Positions 46,947 to 55,496 of a stretch of 64,000 nucleotides of DNA are shown here, piece by piece. Numbering within the stretch: position 1 is the stretch's first letter; each line of letters begins with the position of its first letter. The stretch comes from Streptomyces sp. CB00455 (GTDB lineage: Bacteria; Actinomycetota; Actinomycetes; Streptomycetales; Streptomycetaceae): positions 248,001-312,000 of the forward strand of contig NZ_LIVQ01000001.1 of assembly GCF_001905445.1 (NCBI RefSeq), given 5' to 3'. Below the pieces are notes generated by a model, which was not told where the DNA came from, did not search any database, and saw only the letters and a program-made list of their open reading frames with translations. The position numbers were made by a program, and so were the translations under genes.

Positions 46947-48260
46947 ATGTTCTCAACTGCTCCGGGACGCCTGGTGCCCGGCCCCTACCGCTCGCTGTTC
47001 GCCGACCGGACGTTCCGGCGGTTGTTCCCGGTCTTCGCGTTGTCCGATCTGGGCGATGGCATGAGCGTCGTCGCCGTCGTGTGGCTGGCACTCGCGCTGG
47101 GGCCCGAGGGCGGTGAAGGGGCACTGGCCGGCATCGCCGTCGCCGCCTACGTCCTTCCCGGCGCGCTGGGCGCGCTGGTGCTGGGACGGTGGATGCGGCG
47201 GCTTCCCGCAGGGCGGCTCCTGGTCACCGACTCCTCGCTACGGGCCGCCCTGTTGGGGGCGGTCCCGCTCGCGCACCTGGCAGGCCTGCTCACCCCGGCC
47301 GTGTACGTGGGGCTCCTGGGTGCCTCCTCGCTGCTGCACGCCTGGGGCAAGGCGGGCAAGCACGCCCTGTTCGTCCCTGTGCTCGGCCCGGCCCAGCGGC
47401 TGACGGCCAACAGTGTGCTCAGCACCAGCCTGTGGAGCGCGACCATCGCGGGCCCGGCTCTCGCGGGCCTCCTCGTGACAGTGGTGTCCCCGGCATGGAT
47501 CATCGGCCTGGACGCCGCCACCTTCGCCGTGCTGGCCTTCCGGACCCGTCGCACCACCCTGCCTCCTCCCTCGGCGCCTGCGACGGAACCGGCAGAGCAA
47601 CCGCCGGCGCAGCCGGCACCGCAACCGGTACACGTGAACGGCGGTGCACAGCGCGGGCTGCGCATCCTGCTCCGCCGGCCGGAACTCCTCGGCCTGCTCG
47701 CGGTGACCTGGGTGTTCAACCTCGCTTTCGGCCCCGTCGAAGTCGCTCTGCCCCTCTTCGTCGTCGACGACCTCGATGCCGGCGCCGGGCTGCTCGGCGT
47801 CTACTGGGCCGCCTTCGGCAGCGGAGCCGTCATCGGCGCCCTCGCGCTGGGCGCCGTCAGGCGGCTACCGCTGTGGCCGGCCATCCTCGGGGTCATCGCG
47901 GGTCACGGGATCGGCCTGCTGGCCTTCGCCTTCACGCACACCCCCCTCCCCTCCCTGCTCGGCTTCGCCTTCGCCGGCCTGGTCTACGGCCCCTACTCCG
48001 CGCTCTCCCTCACCCTGATCCAGGGCCGCACACCCGCCGAGTCCCTCACCTCGGTCCTGGCCGCGCGCAGTGCCGTACTCCTGACGGGCTCGCCCCTCGG
48101 AGCGGCGCTCGGTGGACTCCCCCTCGACCGGACCGGCGCCCCGGCCGTACTGGTCGGCTGCGGTGCACTGATGATCGCCCTCGTCCCCGTCAGCGCCGTG
48201 GCACTGAGGCTCACCGCCCGGCACCGACGACGGCGGCACCCCCTGCCCGCGCCGGCCTGA
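46947..48260 (+). CDS. MFS efflux transporter under SoxR-type control, probably leaderless
   Basis: The 437-residue protein is a twelve-helix MFS permease of the enterobactin-exporter/MFS_3 kind: FRRLFPVFALSDLGDGMSVV, LAGIAVAAYVLPGALGALVL, KHALFVPVLGPAQRLTANSV and FNLAFGPVEVALPLFVVDDL. A hydrophilic Pro-rich loop (about residues 208-232) splits the halves. With the -10 at 46934-46939, transcription should start at or next to ATG 46947, so the transcript would lack a leader; the in-frame GTG 46938 overlaps the -10 and is unlikely. It likely exports the compound that activates the regulator. Confidence 0.9.
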   Translation: MFSTAPGRLVPGPYRSLFADRTFRRLFPVFALSDLGDGMSVVAVVWLALALGPEGGEGALAGIAVAAYVLPGALGALVLGRWMRRLPAGRLLVTDSSLRAALLGAVPLAHLAGLLTPAVYVGLLGASSLLHAWGKAGKHALFVPVLGPAQRLTANSVLSTSLWSATIAGPALAGLLVTVVSPAWIIGLDAATFAVLAFRTRRTTLPPPSAPATEPAEQPPAQPAPQPVHVNGGAQRGLRILLRRPELLGLLAVTWVFNLAFGPVEVALPLFVVDDLDAGAGLLGVYWAAFGSGAVIGALALGAVRRLPLWPAILGVIAGHGIGLLAFAFTHTPLPSLLGFAFAGLVYGPYSALSLTLIQGRTPAESLTSVLAARSAVLLTGSPLGAALGGLPLDRTGAPAVLVGCGALMIALVPVSAVALRLTARHRRRRHPLPAPA

Positions 48261-48345
48261 CCCGGCGCGCGGCCAAGGGGCCGACCGGGCGGCCTGCGGG
48301 GTCCTGACCGGCGCGCCCGCCCGGGCCGTGCCACCACCGGGGGCG

Positions 48346-48618
48346 TCAGCGGACGCGGCGGATGCGGATCGGGCCGCGGGCCTCTGCCGGATCGACTCGG
48401 CGGCCGCCCTGGGTGATCTCCACCTCGCCGGCCGTGACCAGCCGGCGGGCCGCGCGGCGGGCCGGTTCCATGAGTGCGCGCCAGCCGTCGCCGTCGCCCT
48501 CGTACACGGCCCGTGCGGCGTCAGAGGGACAGATCGTCGCGGTGGGGCCACGACGCTCCAGCAGCTCCAGAATGGTTCGCTCCAGGCGCCGGTCCGTCCG
48601 GCGTTCGCTGTCGGTCAC
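48346..48618 (-). CDS. DUF3253 protein
   Basis: The 90-residue protein reads LERTILELLERRGPTATICP, SDAARAVYEGDGDGWRALME and PARRAARRLVTAGEVEITQG, the pattern of DUF3253, a small winged-helix-like family. GTG 48618 is the chosen start; an open extension to 48822 is Arg/Pro-rich. Function is unknown. Confidence 0.85.
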   Translation of the reverse strand: MTDSERRTDRRLERTILELLERRGPTATICPSDAARAVYEGDGDGWRALMEPARRAARRLVTAGEVEITQGGRRVDPAEARGPIRIRRVR

Positions 48619-48867
48619 CCTGCCATTGTCGCCCCGGCAGCCCGGCACCCCGTTCCTGGCTCCCGGCACCTCGGCTGCCCGGCTGAGCGTGCGGTGTTCC
48701 TCGGGCCTTCCGACACGGCCCGGGGGGCACGGGTCAACACGGTGATCGTCAGGTGATCGTTCGGTCATCCTCCGGGCCTCTTCTTCCGCACGTCCATCCT
48801 GCGGCGGCCCGCGGCGCCGCATCGGCGCGCTCCCGATCGGTCCGACGGCCGGAGCGGACCGGCGGTG

Positions 48868-49656
48868 TCAGCCGGTGAACCCCGGCACCACCAGGCCGGT
48901 CTCGTACGCGATCACCACCGCGTGGGTCCGGTTCTGCGCGCCGAGCTTGGTCAGCACGTTCCCGACGTGGGTCTTGACCGTCTCCAGGCTCACCGTGAGC
49001 GAGCGCGCGATCTCCGGATTGGACAGGCCGGTGGCCATCGACCGCAGCACCTCCTCCTCCCGCCCCGTCAGCGCCGCCTTCGGCAGCGCCTCGTCACAGC
49101 CCCGCGGGCGGGGGGAGACCATCCGCCGCAGCGCCGCCGGGAAGAGGATGGCCTCTCCCGCGGCCACCACGCGCACCGCCTCCGCGATCTGCCCGACCGG
49201 ATGCCGCTTGAGCACGAACCCGCCGGCACCCGCGCTGAGCGCGGCGGTGACGTAGTCGTCGTTCTCGAAGGTGGTGATCACCACGACTTTCGGCGGTTCG
49301 GCCGACCCGGCCAGCAGCTGCCGGGTGGCCTCGATGCCGTTGAGGCGGGGCATCCGCACATCCATGAGGACGACGTCCGGCCGCAGCTGCCGCGCCCGCT
49401 CGACCGCCTCGGCACCGTCGGCGGCCTCCCCGACGACCGTGATCCCCGGACGGGCCGCGAGCAAGGTGCGCAGTCCGCTGCGCGTCACCTCGTCGTCATC
49501 CGCGATCAGCAGGGTGACGGGGGCAGCGACCGGTCCGGGCGGGGCAACCGCTCTCGCGTCGGGCGAGGCCGACACGGCCGGGACGGCGGCGTCGGGGTTC
49601 GCGTTCGTATTCGGGTTCGCGTTCGCGTTCGCGTTCGCGCCGGTCACGGGGAGCAC
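48868..49656 (-). CDS. LuxR-type two-component response regulator
   Basis: The 262-residue protein has a receiver domain (VTLLIADDDEVTRSGLRTLL, with the phospho-Asp in PDVVLMDVRMP and Lys in FVLKRHP) and a C-terminal LuxR helix-turn-helix (LTGREEEVLRSMATGLSNPE, TVSLETVKTHVGNVLTKLGA). An unusual Asn-Ala repeat (ANANANANPNTNANP) precedes the receiver, encoded by GTTCGC-type hexamers. The start may instead be GTG 49647, whose GTGA overlaps the kinase stop. The regulator and the kinase at 49644 form a two-component pair. Confidence 0.93.
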   Translation of the reverse strand: MLPVTGANANANANPNTNANPDAAVPAVSASPDARAVAPPGPVAAPVTLLIADDDEVTRSGLRTLLAARPGITVVGEAADGAEAVERARQLRPDVVLMDVRMPRLNGIEATRQLLAGSAEPPKVVVITTFENDDYVTAALSAGAGGFVLKRHPVGQIAEAVRVVAAGEAILFPAALRRMVSPRPRGCDEALPKAALTGREEEVLRSMATGLSNPEIARSLTVSLETVKTHVGNVLTKLGAQNRTHAVVIAYETGLVVPGFTG

Positions 49657-50948
49657 CGCATCGGCAGCCGGACCAGCAACCGCCAGTGCCGTGGCCCGTC
49701 CGGGCCGACCTCGATCTCACCGTGCAGCAGGCGCACGCGCTCGGCCAGGCCCGGCAGGCCGTGCCCGGAGGCGGGAAAGGCGCCCGGGCCCCTTCCGGAG
49801 CCCGTCCCGGTCCGGTTGACCACGCTGAGCTCCAGCCCGTTCGGCGTGGCCGCCACGCGCACCTGGACCGGACCGCCGGCCCCGTGCCGCAGCGCGTTCG
49901 TCAGCCCCTCCTGGAGGATCCGGTACGCCGCCCGCGAGAGCATTCCCTGGACCTGTTCCCACCCGCCCGACAGTTCCGGCTCCACCACCGCGCCCGCGTG
50001 CCGCAACCGCTCCAACAGCTCGGGCAAATCGGCCAGGGTACGGGTCGGCGCCGTCTCCCCCTTCTCCTCGCGCAGCGCGCCCAGCACGTAGTCGAGGTCT
50101 TCCAGAGCGGCCCGGGTCGACTCCTCGATGCTGCGCATCGCTGCCCGCGCTGCCGCCGGATCGGCGTCGAGCACTTCGCCGGCCACGGCCGCCTGGATCG
50201 TGGCCGCCGTCAGGGTGTGCCCGATCGAGTCGTGCAACTCGTGGGCGAGGCGATTGCGTTCGGCGAGCCTCAGCTCCCGCTCGGCCGCCAGTGCGAGCCG
50301 TTCAGCGGAGGACGGACCCAGCAGCCTGGGTGCCGCCCAGCGCAGCGCGTTCGTCACCAGTGCGCACGCGGTGGCCGCCGACAGCAGGCAGCCGAGCCCG
50401 ACCGCCCAACTGCTCCAGCCGCCGTCCGCCCGCGCCGACCAGCCGAACAGGCTCAGCCGCGCCTCGGCTCCGAGCAGGTCTCCCGGGAGGGTCAGGCCCA
50501 TCAGGAGCAGCACGCCGGTCACCAGCGCCCCCGTCCACCCCAGCGCCACGTGCAGCAGCAGCCAGAGCGGAGTGCGCCAGCGGTCGGCGCCGGACCGCCC
50601 GGCGCGGGTCGGCGCGGCATGCCCCGGCACGGCAGGGGTCGGCCCGGTGCCCGGTGGACGTGCCGAGCGGCGACCGACCGCCGGAGCCGGCAACGGCAGT
50701 CCCAGCAGCCGGCGGGCGGACACGACCAGGATCCGCCGCGTGGTGCGGGCCAGCCCGACCAGGCCGATCAGCGCTGCCCAGACGAGCAGGACCAGAGCGG
50801 TCCGCACGCCCTCGGGAGCGGACTGCCACATCATCGCCGGCAGCAGGGCGAAGGGCAGCAGGGGGAGACTCGCCAGCGCGCCGCCATAGGCGAACAGCAC
50901 ACCCGTGTACGTGGAGCCGCGCAGCAACGGCCGGAGTCCCGTGATCAT
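49644..50948 (-). CDS. Sensor histidine kinase (HisKA_3/NarL-type)
   Basis: The 434-residue protein has four to six membrane helices in its first half (YTGVLFAYGGALASLPLLPF, RTALVLLVWAALIGLVGLAR, LLLHVALGWTGALVTGVLLL), then the HisKA_3 phosphoacceptor AERNRLAHELHDSIGHTLTA and a HATPase domain (ILQEGLTNALRHGAGGPVQV, GHGLPGLAERVRLLHGEIEV). ATG 50948 starts MITGLRPLLRGS. It shares an operon with the LuxR regulator that follows. The signal is unknown. Confidence 0.93.
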   Translation of the reverse strand: MITGLRPLLRGSTYTGVLFAYGGALASLPLLPFALLPAMMWQSAPEGVRTALVLLVWAALIGLVGLARTTRRILVVSARRLLGLPLPAPAVGRRSARPPGTGPTPAVPGHAAPTRAGRSGADRWRTPLWLLLHVALGWTGALVTGVLLLMGLTLPGDLLGAEARLSLFGWSARADGGWSSWAVGLGCLLSAATACALVTNALRWAAPRLLGPSSAERLALAAERELRLAERNRLAHELHDSIGHTLTAATIQAAVAGEVLDADPAAARAAMRSIEESTRAALEDLDYVLGALREEKGETAPTRTLADLPELLERLRHAGAVVEPELSGGWEQVQGMLSRAAYRILQEGLTNALRHGAGGPVQVRVAATPNGLELSVVNRTGTGSGRGPGAFPASGHGLPGLAERVRLLHGEIEVGPDGPRHWRLLVRLPMRCSP

Positions 50949-51121
50949 GACGGTCAGTATGGCCGGACCAGCCACTGGCGGCCTCCCCCGATCGGGGGAG
51001 CTTCTTCTCCCGCCTTTCCGCGATGCGCACGGCAGCCCCCGGAAGCCACGATCGTGCCCCGAGCGGCTCACGGCTCTCGGCACACACCGCTGATCTTCCA
51101 ACGACTTCCATGGAGTGGCTC

Positions 51122-52288
51122 ATGCAGGAGCAGGAACGCCGGATGCCCCTTTCGTCCAGGTGGCAGCGAAGCGGTCGGCGACGCGTCGTATCCGCCGCGG
51201 CCACCGTTGCCGTCGGTGTCATGACGATGGGCGGCCTGGCGCCGTCCGCGACGGCCGCCGCCAGGCCGGACCCCGTCCAGCAGGGCCTGGGTGCACTGGT
51301 GCGGGACGACGGCATGCCCGCCGCGCTGGCGAGCGTCATGGACCGCGCCGGCCGTACCCGGACCTACACCGCGGGGGTCGGCGACCTGGCGACCGGCGCC
51401 AAGGTGCCGGCCGACGGACAGGTCCGGATCGGCAGCACCACCAAGACGTTCACCGCGGTGACCGTGCTGCAACTCGTCGGTGAGGGCAGGATCGCACTGG
51501 ACTCCCCGGTGGAGACCTACCTGCCGGGCCTGGTCCGTGGGGAGGGGATCGACGGGCGCCACATCACCGTCCGCGAGCTCCTCCAGCACACCAGCGGTCT
51601 TCCCGAATACGGATCGGACATTCCCGACGACGACCTCCCGCACCGCTACTTCGACCCCCGCGACCTGCTCGACATCGCGTTCCGGCACAAGGCCGACTTC
51701 GCCCCCGGGACGAGCTGGGCGTACAGCAACACGAACTACGTGGTGGCCGGCCTGATCGTCCAGAAGGTCACCGGCCGCCCCCTCGCCGAGGAGATCGACC
51801 GGCGGATCATCAAGCGCATCGGGCTGCGCCACACCTACTTCCCCGCCCCCGGTGACAAGACCATCCGGGAACCCCATCCCCGGGGCTACCACAGGAATGC
51901 GGCAGGCGCTCCTCTGCGCGATTTCACGGAGATAGACCCCTCGGCGGCCTGGGCGGCGGGTCAGCTGATCTCCACGAACTCCGACGTGAACCGGTTCTTC
52001 ACCGCGCTCATGACCGGCCGCCTCCTCCCGGCGGCCCAACTGGCCCAGATGCGCACCACCGTCCCGATCGGGGACACCGGCGCGGGTTACGGACTGGGGC
52101 TGATGAGCAGGCCGTTGTCGTGCGGCGGTGTCTACTGGGGCCACGGCGGCGACATCCCGGGTTACGAGACCAGGGGCGGGATCACCGACGACGGCCGCGC
52201 CGCCAACATCGCGGTGACCAGCGTCCCGACCGACTTGGCGGCCACCAGGCGTGTCGAGGGCGTCGTGGACAGGGCCCTGTGCGGCTGA
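51122..52288 (+). CDS. Secreted serine hydrolase (beta-lactamase/D-alanyl-D-alanine carboxypeptidase-like)
   Basis: The 388-residue protein has a signal peptide (RRRVVSAAATVAVGVMTMGG, cleavage near SATAAA). The penicillin-binding fold is shown by S105-x-x-K108 in GSTTKTF, the YSN triad at 201-203 and WGHGGDIPGY in the KTG position. Such class C-type proteins act as carboxypeptidases, esterases or amidases outside the cell. ATG 51122 follows GGAG by 6 nt. It is divergent from the two-component kinase, which might control it. Confidence 0.93.
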   Translation: MQEQERRMPLSSRWQRSGRRRVVSAAATVAVGVMTMGGLAPSATAAARPDPVQQGLGALVRDDGMPAALASVMDRAGRTRTYTAGVGDLATGAKVPADGQVRIGSTTKTFTAVTVLQLVGEGRIALDSPVETYLPGLVRGEGIDGRHITVRELLQHTSGLPEYGSDIPDDDLPHRYFDPRDLLDIAFRHKADFAPGTSWAYSNTNYVVAGLIVQKVTGRPLAEEIDRRIIKRIGLRHTYFPAPGDKTIREPHPRGYHRNAAGAPLRDFTEIDPSAAWAAGQLISTNSDVNRFFTALMTGRLLPAAQLAQMRTTVPIGDTGAGYGLGLMSRPLSCGGVYWGHGGDIPGYETRGGITDDGRAANIAVTSVPTDLAATRRVEGVVDRALCG

Positions 52289-52386
52289 ACCGCGCCGGGC
52301 ACGCGGCGCCGAGCCGCACAGCCGCCGGGTCCGGCAGGACGTCGGGCCCGCGGAGCCGGCCGCGGTGGCGGTGACGGCCGCTGCGT

Positions 52387-52410
52387 CCCGGGCGCCGGCC
52401 GGCGCCCGGG
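52387..52410. repeat. 24-bp perfect palindrome
   Basis: The left arm CCCGGGCGCCGG (52387-52398) is followed at once by its exact reverse complement CCGGCGCCCGGG (52399-52410). There is no spacer. Position between convergent stop codons fits a terminator or cruciform. Confidence 0.85.
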
Positions 52411-52415
52411 GCGCG

Positions 52416-52471
52416 GACGTGCAGACGTGCAGACGTGCACAGGTGCACAGGTGCAGAGGTGCAGAGGTGCA
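52416..52471. repeat. Seven tandem 8-bp repeats
   Basis: Seven units follow without gaps: GACGTGCA three times, CAGGTGCA twice and GAGGTGCA twice. All share the core GTGCA. They lie in non-coding DNA right after the 24-bp palindrome. Confidence 0.9.
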
Positions 52472-52513
52472 GACGCATCGTGCGCCCCCCGGGTGCGGCC
52501 CGCCCGCGGGGCC

Positions 52514-53905
52514 TCACTTCGGCGGCTTCTTGTGCTCCTTCTTCCCGTTGTTCCCGGACTGGTGCCCCTTGTCCTTGCCCGTCGGGCGCTCATCCGTCGC
52601 GCGCGTACCCTCCGGGGCGGAGGCGGGGGCGGCAGCGGGTGGGGGGCTGGAGGGCGCGGCCGCCGGGGTGGCGGGTAGTGAGGGCGCGCTCGCGGGCACG
52701 GACACGGGCACGGCGGGTGGCACGGACGCCGACGGCGACGGTGACGCGGGGGTCGTGGAGGTGTCCGACGGGCGCGCGGCAGCCTCGGGCGCCGTCGGCC
52801 GGCTGTCCGAGGGCGGGCGGCCGGATCCCGTCGCCCCCACCATGAGCACGGAGGCGCCGATCACGCTCGCGGCCATCACGGCCACCCCCGCCGTACGGCG
52901 GCCGCGCCGGGATCCGCGGCCGCCCCCGCGGATATCCGAGGTGCGGTCGAAGCCCGCGGCGGCGCGGTGCGTGTCCGGCTCCGACCCGGGCGCAGACTTT
53001 GGCCCCGGCTCCGGCTCCGGCTCCGGCTCCGTGGGAAGGGTGGTACGAGCCGCCGTCACCGTGCCACGCAGGGGCGGCGTGGTGCCGGAGCCGCGCAGGG
53101 TCAGGTGGATGCCGGCTGCGTCGGGGCGTGCCCGCGGGTCCTGGTCGGTCATCGCCCTCAGCAGCCGCCCCAGGTCGTCGGGCAGCCGCTCGGGTATCTG
53201 CGGGGGACGCAGGAGCGGAGCCACACCGACTTCGGCGGGAGAGCCGCGGTACTCGCGGACGCCGGTCAGCGCTTCCAGCAGGGTGAGTCCCAGGGCGTAG
53301 ACATCACTGGCCGTACCCGCTCCCTGGCCGAGGAGTTGCTCGGGTGCCATGTAGGCGAGCGTGCCGACGAGTGTGTCCGGTTCACTGCGGGAATGGTCGT
53401 CGACGGTTCGGGAGAGCCCGAAGTCGGCCAGGAAGGGTGAGCCGTCGTCGCTGAGCAGGACGTTGGAGGGCTTGATGTCCCGGTGGATGATGCCGTGCGC
53501 GTGGACGTGGTCGAGGGCCGAGGCGATTTCGGCACCGAGCCGGGTCACCTGTACGGGACTCAGGGGACCGGCGTCGATGCGGGTGCGCAAGGTAATACCG
53601 GGGATCAACTCCGTCACCATGTAGGCCCCTTGTTCGTGGCGGCCGGTGTCGTAGACGGTGACGAGCGCGCGGTGCGAAAGGCGGGCCAGGGTCAGCGCCT
53701 CGTCGCAGAAGCGGTCGACCGTGACGGTGTCCGCACCGGGGCGGAAGACCTTGACCGCCACCTCGCGTCCCAGGATCTGGTCGGTCCCGCGGAAGACGTC
53801 CGCGGTCCCGCCGGAACCTATGAGGGAGCACAGGCGGTAGCGGCCGCCCAGCACGGATCCGAGCTGGAGCTGCGCTGCGTGGCCTGGGCTCGGGCGCGCC
53901 GACAT
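52514..53905 (-). CDS. Membrane-anchored Ser/Thr protein kinase
   Basis: The 463-residue protein has an N-terminal Hanks-type kinase domain (about 22-270) with the glycine loop LIGSGGTADVFRG, Lys52 in VAVKVF, the catalytic HRDIKPSNV (Asp143), DFG at 161-163 and APEQ at 187-190. After a Glu-Pro linker there is one membrane helix (about 338-358, AGVAVMAASVIGASVLMVGA), then an extracellular Pro/Ser/Ala-rich tail ending in a Lys/His-rich stretch. No PASTA repeats are present. The ligand and targets are unknown. Confidence 0.94.
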   Translation of the reverse strand: MSARPSPGHAAQLQLGSVLGGRYRLCSLIGSGGTADVFRGTDQILGREVAVKVFRPGADTVTVDRFCDEALTLARLSHRALVTVYDTGRHEQGAYMVTELIPGITLRTRIDAGPLSPVQVTRLGAEIASALDHVHAHGIIHRDIKPSNVLLSDDGSPFLADFGLSRTVDDHSRSEPDTLVGTLAYMAPEQLLGQGAGTASDVYALGLTLLEALTGVREYRGSPAEVGVAPLLRPPQIPERLPDDLGRLLRAMTDQDPRARPDAAGIHLTLRGSGTTPPLRGTVTAARTTLPTEPEPEPEPGPKSAPGSEPDTHRAAAGFDRTSDIRGGGRGSRRGRRTAGVAVMAASVIGASVLMVGATGSGRPPSDSRPTAPEAAARPSDTSTTPASPSPSASVPPAVPVSVPASAPSLPATPAAAPSSPPPAAAPASAPEGTRATDERPTGKDKGHQSGNNGKKEHKKPPK

Positions 53906-54050
53906 GCGGGACCTCCTCGACTCGCGGGCAGTAGGTCGCGTCTACCCCTGACGGACCGGGCTACGCAACGAGCCGCGTGATCCCACTGTCGAGGACCTGG
54001 CCGACCGCAGGATCATCGGCATGGGGACTACCGCGATCCGGATCGGTTCC

Positions 54051-55496
54051 TTACGCGCGTCCGAGGAGCTGCCCGGCGGCCGTGCTGTCCGTACGGGCGG
54101 TGAAGTAGTCGGTGAAGGCCCGCAGGAACTCCTCTTCGGTGATACGGCCGTCCCCGTCGGTGTCGAGCTGCCTGAAGCCGTGGTTCAGTTCGGCGGGATG
54201 GACGCGCGAGCCTCCGAAGACCGTGCGGTACTCGTCCGCACACAGGTGCCCGCTGCCGTCGGTGTCCACCGCGTGGAAGACGGCCCGCACGGCGACGTGC
54301 AGCCCCTGCTGGAGGTAGTCCGGGCGCGTGTCGATTCCGGCGAGCGTGGCGGTCACGAACTCCTCGCAGGTCACGTACCCGTCGCCGTCCGCGTCCATGC
54401 CGGTGCGCAGGTGCTGCCACCACGTCTCGAAGGCGGCGTAGACCTTGGCCTCGTCCTCGGCGTCCAGTTCCAGTGGCCAGCACACGTTGTGGGCCATGGC
54501 CTGCAGGTCGGCCGAGCCGATGCGCCCGTCGCCGGTCTGGTCCAGAACCAGACGGAAGAACGCCCCGAGGCGTTCAGGACGGCTGTCCGCGCCCTTGCGC
54601 CCGCGCGCCGCCGGCAACCGCACCCGGCCCGGGATCGGCCCGGACGGGTGCCCGGCGGCAGCGGCGGGTGACCGAGGTGTCGACGGGACGCCGTTCAGGG
54701 GCGTGCGGTAGCGCCGGTTCTCGGGGAGCGCGCTCATCAGCACCCGCATGCCGCGGTGCACGGTGAAGGAGAGGAGGGCAGCGCGGCGGGTGCGGGGCAG
54801 GTCGAAGCGTTCGCGGAAGGCCACGGGAAGGTCCGCGAGGGTCAGCTCGCGCACGAGGTGGGCGACCACCGTGCGCATGAGGGGCCAGGCGGGCGCCAGG
54901 CGGCCCAGGCGACGGGGCGCCGGTGCTTCCCGGAGGATGTCGAACAGCAGGTAGCGCACCGCCTCGCTGTACTCCAGGCGCTCCTCGACGGTGCGCCGCA
55001 CGTAGGCGGGCACATCGGCGGCCGTCGCCGGGAACAGCTCGTCCGGCAGGTCGAACTCCGCGCACACGGTGCGGAACTCGCCGTACATCTGCTGCTGTTC
55101 GGACGGGGTGAGGGGGTGCCCGGACAGATCCCGCATCGCCGTCATGCACTCGTACAGGGTGACCAGCACCCACACGCGGACCGCAGGGTCCAGCGCGGTG
55201 AACGGCCTGCCCTGCTCGTCGGTGCCGGCGAGCCGGCGGTGGGTGCGCTCCAGGCGGGCCACTTCCCTGCGCAGCCCCTCGCGGTCGGCGAAGAACAGCC
55301 GCTTGCCACTGTCCATGGTGTGCTGGACGCGCCGCCAGGGGTGGGCCCGGTAGGTGGAGAACTGCGACATCCCGGCGGCGACCGCCGGATCGGCGCTCTG
55401 CAGGACCAGCAGACGCCACGCCACCAGCCCGATGCGCCACTCCCCCAGGGTGCGGCGCAGCAGGGAATCAGGACCGGGAAGATCATCGGAAGGCAA
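54051..55496 (-). CDS. DUF2236/MpaB-like oxygenase domain fused to four EF-hands
   Basis: The 481-residue protein has a DUF2236 (MpaB/latex-clearing type) helical domain at about 15-265 (AGMSQFSTYRAHPWRRVQHT, PAVRVWVLVTLYECMTAMRD) followed by a linker and four calcium-binding loops beginning at Asp319, Asp368, Asp411 and Asp445 (DQTGDGRIGSAD, DADGDGYVTCEE, DTDGSGHLCADE, DTDGDGRITEEE). DUF2236 domains usually carry WVHATL; here it is WVLVTL, so a haem ligand may be missing. The only well-placed start is TTG 55496, 6 nt after GGAGAT. An EF-hand fusion to this domain is unusual to my knowledge. Confidence 0.88.
   Translation of the reverse strand: MPSDDLPGPDSLLRRTLGEWRIGLVAWRLLVLQSADPAVAAGMSQFSTYRAHPWRRVQHTMDSGKRLFFADREGLRREVARLERTHRRLAGTDEQGRPFTALDPAVRVWVLVTLYECMTAMRDLSGHPLTPSEQQQMYGEFRTVCAEFDLPDELFPATAADVPAYVRRTVEERLEYSEAVRYLLFDILREAPAPRRLGRLAPAWPLMRTVVAHLVRELTLADLPVAFRERFDLPRTRRAALLSFTVHRGMRVLMSALPENRRYRTPLNGVPSTPRSPAAAAGHPSGPIPGRVRLPAARGRKGADSRPERLGAFFRLVLDQTGDGRIGSADLQAMAHNVCWPLELDAEDEAKVYAAFETWWQHLRTGMDADGDGYVTCEEFVTATLAGIDTRPDYLQQGLHVAVRAVFHAVDTDGSGHLCADEYRTVFGGSRVHPAELNHGFRQLDTDGDGRITEEEFLRAFTDYFTARTDSTAAGQLLGRA

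Noticed and set aside
52416..52471. CRISPR-like array
   Set aside because: The 8-bp units are directly adjacent without spacers and no cas gene is in the window.
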